From an uncultured Alphaproteobacteria bacterium (lineage in GTDB: Bacteria > Pseudomonadota > Alphaproteobacteria > RF32 > CAG-239): a stretch of 7,723 nt of DNA. The notes under the pieces were generated by a model. The model had not been told where the DNA came from and ran no database searches. It worked only from the letters and a program-made list of their open reading frames with translations. Of the stretch, positions 5,505-7,723 are shown piece after piece. The stretch spans positions 1 to 7,723 of the forward strand of contig URWU01000066.1 in the NCBI GenBank assembly GCA_900551585.1. Direction: 5' to 3'. Every line of letters begins with the position of its first letter. The first letter of the stretch is position 1. A program made the translations under genes and the position numbers.

Positions 5505-6056
5505 TTAAATATCAATCACAAAATATTCGCCGTTTCGAAAGATATGGTCAACATGATAAAGGTGATAATAAAACAGCCGCATAATATGCCCGTGCGTAGC
5601 CACACCGGCTTTATCACACCGACAATCCTGTTTGATAAATTCAAGAACTTCCATAAAACGCTCCAACGCCTCCTGTTTTGTCTCTCCACCCGGAAGCCGG
5701 ACATCATAAGTCGTCAAATCGGGAACATCTAAAATCGCCTGAAATTTTTTGCCGTATATTTCAAAAATATCATCTTCATGTTTATTTTCAGCCTCACCGA
5801 AATCGACCTCGCGCAAATCATCAAGCACAACAATCTTAGACTTATTAGCTTCCGCCACAATTTCACCGGTTCTTTTAGCTCTGTCCATCGGACTGACATA
5901 AACCAGCGGCAGTTTTACAGCTTCAAGTTCATCACGCAATTTTTGAGCCTGAGCTTCGCCGTTCCGCGTCAGCTGCGCTTTGGAACCATGCGCATCCTGC
6001 ACCATTCTTTCAACATTGGCAAAAGTTTCTCCGTGCCTGAAAATATATAATTTCAT
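5505..6056 (-). CDS. Histidine phosphatase family protein (phosphoglycerate mutase-like)
   Basis: 183 aa, a typical length for a small single-domain member. The signature RHGE is at residues 7-10, with His8 the expected phospho-acceptor. SPMDRAKRT (55-63) supplies the second phosphate-binding Arg (Arg59), EVDFGEAE (83-90) the acid region, and THGH (154-157) the second catalytic His (His155). All core residues are present, so it should be an active phosphatase or mutase. The substrate cannot be told from sequence; sugar phosphates, alpha-ribazole phosphate (CobC-like) and 2,3-bisphosphoglycerate-type compounds are all used in the family. No signal peptide is seen, so it is cytoplasmic. AAAGGGG (6063-6069) sits six bases before the ATG. 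A terminator separates it from the upstream nitroreductase gene, so it relies on its own promoter or on read-through; no convincing promoter is visible. Confidence 0.93.
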   Translation of the reverse strand: MKLYIFRHGETFANVERMVQDAHGSKAQLTRNGEAQAQKLRDELEAVKLPLVYVSPMDRAKRTGEIVAEANKSKIVVLDDLREVDFGEAENKHEDDIFEIYGKKFQAILDVPDLTTYDVRLPGGETKQEALERFMEVLEFIKQDCRCDKAGVATHGHIMRLFYYHLYHVDHIFRNGEYFVIDI

Positions 6057-6080
6057 TACCAGCCCCTTTGTTTTTCAAAC

Positions 6081-6109
6081 AAAAACCACCGTTATCTTTG
6101 GTGGTTTTT
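6081..6109 (-). terminator. Rho-independent terminator of the nitroreductase gene
   Basis: A 10-bp stem, AAAAACCACC (6081-6090) with GGTGGTTTTT (6100-6109), has a 9-base loop. Read on the minus strand it lies 18 bases after the nitroreductase stop and ends in TTTTTGTTTG. It also lies just upstream of the phosphatase RBS, so it may attenuate read-through into that gene. Confidence 0.82.
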
Positions 6110-6127
6110 ATTATTCAAAAAATTTCA

Positions 6128-6643
6128 TTACCACATATTATTATGGATTTTATGCTCTTTAAATCTGTCTTTCGGCTGTTTCGGTTCATCTGCGGCATAA
6201 CCCAGAACCACCATTGAAAACGGCTGAATATGCTCGGGCATTTGCAGCAGATGATGAAAAGCCTTCATTCTCTCCTCAACCGGATAAATGCCGCACCAGC
6301 AGCTGCCCAATCCTTTACCGTGAGCGCCCAGCAGCAGATTTTCGGTCGCAGCCGCACAATCGCCCATCCAATAATTTTCGTTATATTGTTCTTTGAGATT
6401 ACCGCAGACAATAATCGCCGCACTGGCATCTTTCAAAAACGAGCTGTAGGGATGAATCGCCATAATTTTATTAAACAGATTCTGGTCATCAACAACAATA
6501 AATTCCCATGGCTGGCTGTTGTGGGCTGACGGCGCATGCATTGCCATATTCAGCAATTCGTCAGTATCTTTTTTGGAAAGACGGTTATTCGGCTGAAACT
6601 TACGCACCGAACGACGGGTTAAAATTCCATCTTCAATATTCAT
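6128..6643 (-). CDS. Nitroreductase family protein (FMN-dependent oxidoreductase)
   Basis: 171 aa, at the short end of the family. It has the N-terminal FMN-phosphate motif TRRSVRKF (9-16), the segment HAPSAHNSQPWEFIVV (36-51), typical of flavin and dimer contacts, WMGDCAAATENLLLGAHGKG (92-111) with GLGSCW (111-116), and the closing VVLGYAADEP (145-154) before KDRF. Family members are homodimeric NAD(P)H oxidoreductases acting on nitroaromatics, quinones or flavins; the physiological substrate here is unknown. No signal peptide is seen, so it is cytoplasmic. AAGGAG (6651-6656) lies seven bases before the ATG and fixes the start. Terminators on both sides suggest a monocistronic unit. A possible promoter with an internal palindrome lies upstream (6673-6701). 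Confidence 0.93.
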   Translation of the reverse strand: MNIEDGILTRRSVRKFQPNNRLSKKDTDELLNMAMHAPSAHNSQPWEFIVVDDQNLFNKIMAIHPYSSFLKDASAAIIVCGNLKEQYNENYWMGDCAAATENLLLGAHGKGLGSCWCGIYPVEERMKAFHHLLQMPEHIQPFSMVVLGYAADEPKQPKDRFKEHKIHNNMW

Positions 6644-6672
6644 TTATTTTCTCCTTGTCTGGTTTTATCTAT

Positions 6673-6701
6673 AATTTAAGAGCCCAAAACCTGTTTTGCA
6701 A
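6673..6701 (-). promoter_or_regulatory. Putative promoter with palindromic operator-like site upstream of the nitroreductase
   Basis: On the minus strand, TTGCAA (6701-6696) and TAAATT (6678-6673) are 17 bp apart. Between them, slightly overlapping the -35 box, is a perfect palindrome CAAAAC-AG-GTTTTG (6685-6698). The -10 box matches only four of six consensus bases, so the promoter call is tentative. The palindrome is seen directly; its role as an operator is inferred. Confidence 0.4.
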
Positions 6702-6716
6702 CGCTCGCAAACACAA

Positions 6717-6752
6717 AAAACGGCTGTGCTGTTTAACCAACACAACCGTTTT
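6717..6752 (-). terminator. Rho-independent terminator of the DUF218-like gene
   Basis: Two 15-base arms (6717-6731 and 6738-6752) surround a 6-base loop. On the minus strand all 15 pairs form, two of them as G-U wobbles, and the hairpin is followed by TTTTTTGTGT. On the plus strand the same two positions would be A-C mismatches, so the structure is built for minus-strand transcription. It lies 20 bases after the stop codon at 6773. Confidence 0.85.
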
Positions 6753-6772
6753 CTTTCCATTTAAGCTTAATC

Positions 6773-7654
6773 TTACAGATGAAGTCCGAACTCTTTGTTA
6801 AACTGAGTCTTAACATGTTTAACCGCCCGGATAGAATCACTCTTAATCCAAGGACGATAGAACATCACGCAGCAGAAAGCATAAGCATACTGCCACAAAC
6901 CGTTAAAACACCCGATTTTTATCTTGAGGGGATACTTCCGTGACAAGCGGTTATAAGCCTCAACAACATCTTTGGGAACCTCAAACTCAAGCGGTGCCTG
7001 AGTAATATTCTCCTTGAATTTACAACGATTGTAAATCGAGGCAACCTCACCCAGAAGCATAACTCCGCTCGCCAAGCCTTTGCCGTTATAGACCTGAAGC
7101 ATATCATCAGCCGTTTCTGACGGAACATAATATTCAATGCCTGCCTGATTAACCATCTCAAAGGTATAAGAATCAACTTCTTTATACTGCTTCGGCAGGA
7201 AGACCCAAGTTCTTTCCCATCTTTTTGACAAACGGGTCGTCAGACAAAAACAACTGCGTCCCGGTTTTTTAGCAAGAAATTGATATACCTCTAAACAGTT
7301 CTTTCCGGTATTGGTTCCGCTGTCTAAAACTGTAATATCTTCTTCTCTGGCACCAAGTCCCAGACAAACGCGCTTGAGCTTCATACCTTCGGATTCACCT
7401 TTTTCATTAGTAAACTTAGAAAGCATTCCGCGGCCGCCGACACAAACCAAGAACGGATAGTAATTATAAGTCGTATAAACGAGATAATAAATATACATCG
7501 CATAAAAGGCTGACGTAATATCATCGTCTACACAAAAAACATAACGTAGTCTTTTGACTGAGCCATCAGCATTAAAACACGTTGTTTCTACCTTCAAAAC
7601 TGATAAGATTAACATCATGTCGATAAAATCTTCTTTAGTAAAATACTTTTTCAT
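6773..7654 (-). CDS. DUF218/YdcF-like protein
   Basis: 293 aa from the ATG at 7654 (MKKYFTKEDF). An in-frame ATG at 7714 would add 20 residues; neither start has a clear Shine-Dalgarno, and a stop codon at 7718-7720 rules out anything longer. I prefer 7654 because MKKYFTKEDF looks like a natural start and the preceding DNA is AT-rich with a weak promoter-like pair (TTGTAA 7689-7694, TTAAAT 7666-7671). DUF218 hallmarks are PFLVCVGGRG (67-76), SEGMKLKR (88-95), the D-S-G-T-N-T-GKNC segment (111-120) and CLTTRLSKRWERTW (137-150), in the family order. DUF218 proteins such as YdcF and SanA/ElyC are poorly understood; some affect the envelope. Here no signal peptide or clear membrane anchor is visible, and the C-terminal 140 residues are not recognised. 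Function is unknown. Confidence 0.75.
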   Translation of the reverse strand: MKKYFTKEDFIDMMLILSVLKVETTCFNADGSVKRLRYVFCVDDDITSAFYAMYIYYLVYTTYNYYPFLVCVGGRGMLSKFTNEKGESEGMKLKRVCLGLGAREEDITVLDSGTNTGKNCLEVYQFLAKKPGRSCFCLTTRLSKRWERTWVFLPKQYKEVDSYTFEMVNQAGIEYYVPSETADDMLQVYNGKGLASGVMLLGEVASIYNRCKFKENITQAPLEFEVPKDVVEAYNRLSRKYPLKIKIGCFNGLWQYAYAFCCVMFYRPWIKSDSIRAVKHVKTQFNKEFGLHL

Positions 7655-7723
7655 AAGCGAAAAAAATTTAAATGTTTTTAACTGGAATTTACAAAAAAGA
7701 TATTCTCCGTCCATGCTTTATCT

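Noticed and set aside
5501..5517. TTTTAAATATCAAT after the third terminator as the start of another cassette front
   Set aside because: The match to 1507-1520 and 3553-3566 is short, no promoter or leader follows, and these bases encode the end of the minus-strand phosphatase.
5544..6801. Plus-strand open frames of 60-99 codons opposite the phosphatase and nitroreductase
   Set aside because: They lie antisense to genes with clear family motifs, lack ribosome-binding sites and resemble no protein family.

Overview
The window is a bacterial chromosomal segment with two halves that point at each other. Positions 1-5507 hold three tandem plus-strand genes for secreted, cysteine-rich paralogues. 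Each gene has its own promoter, leader and rho-independent terminator. Positions 5505-7654 hold three minus-strand genes of ordinary type: a histidine phosphatase, a nitroreductase and a DUF218/YdcF-like protein. Each of the two junctions between these last genes also has a terminator. A strong bidirectional hairpin separates the two halves. No RNA genes, insertion sequences or CRISPR arrays were seen.

Source: moderate GC, Shine-Dalgarno sites, sigma70-type promoter boxes and N-terminal Sec signal peptides fit a Gram-negative-type bacterium. Secreted Cys-rich proteins carrying a DUF1566/Lcl-C-like domain, together with the small housekeeping genes, remind me of uncultured gut-associated Alphaproteobacteria. 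That is an inference from memory of such proteins, and no marker gene here proves it.

The paralogue array is the interesting part. The genes begin at 57, 1634 and 3680. They share an almost identical cassette front: an A-tract, a -10 box, a 5' leader, an AGGAGA ribosome-binding site, a signal peptide, and a mature N-terminus around the motif DTDSHTYTHI. Downstream the bodies diverge into different arrangements of Cys modules plus a DUF1566-like domain. In the two cassettes where the upstream part is visible, a homopolymeric A-tract lies between a TTGCAA -35 box and a TATCAT -10 box. It is 14 A in one and 12 A in the other, giving spacers of 16 and 14 bp. This is the architecture expected of a slipped-strand phase-variable promoter, as known for mycoplasma vlp genes. 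Similarity between copies is also patchwork: 1 and 2 match in the signal peptide and body, while 1 and 3 match over 46 identical bases just after it, which suggests recombination among copies. My working model is a multigene, phase-variable and recombining family of secreted or surface Cys-rich proteins, which may continue to the left of the window.

The minus-strand genes look unrelated to the array. The nitroreductase promoter region contains a perfect 14-bp palindrome that could be an operator.
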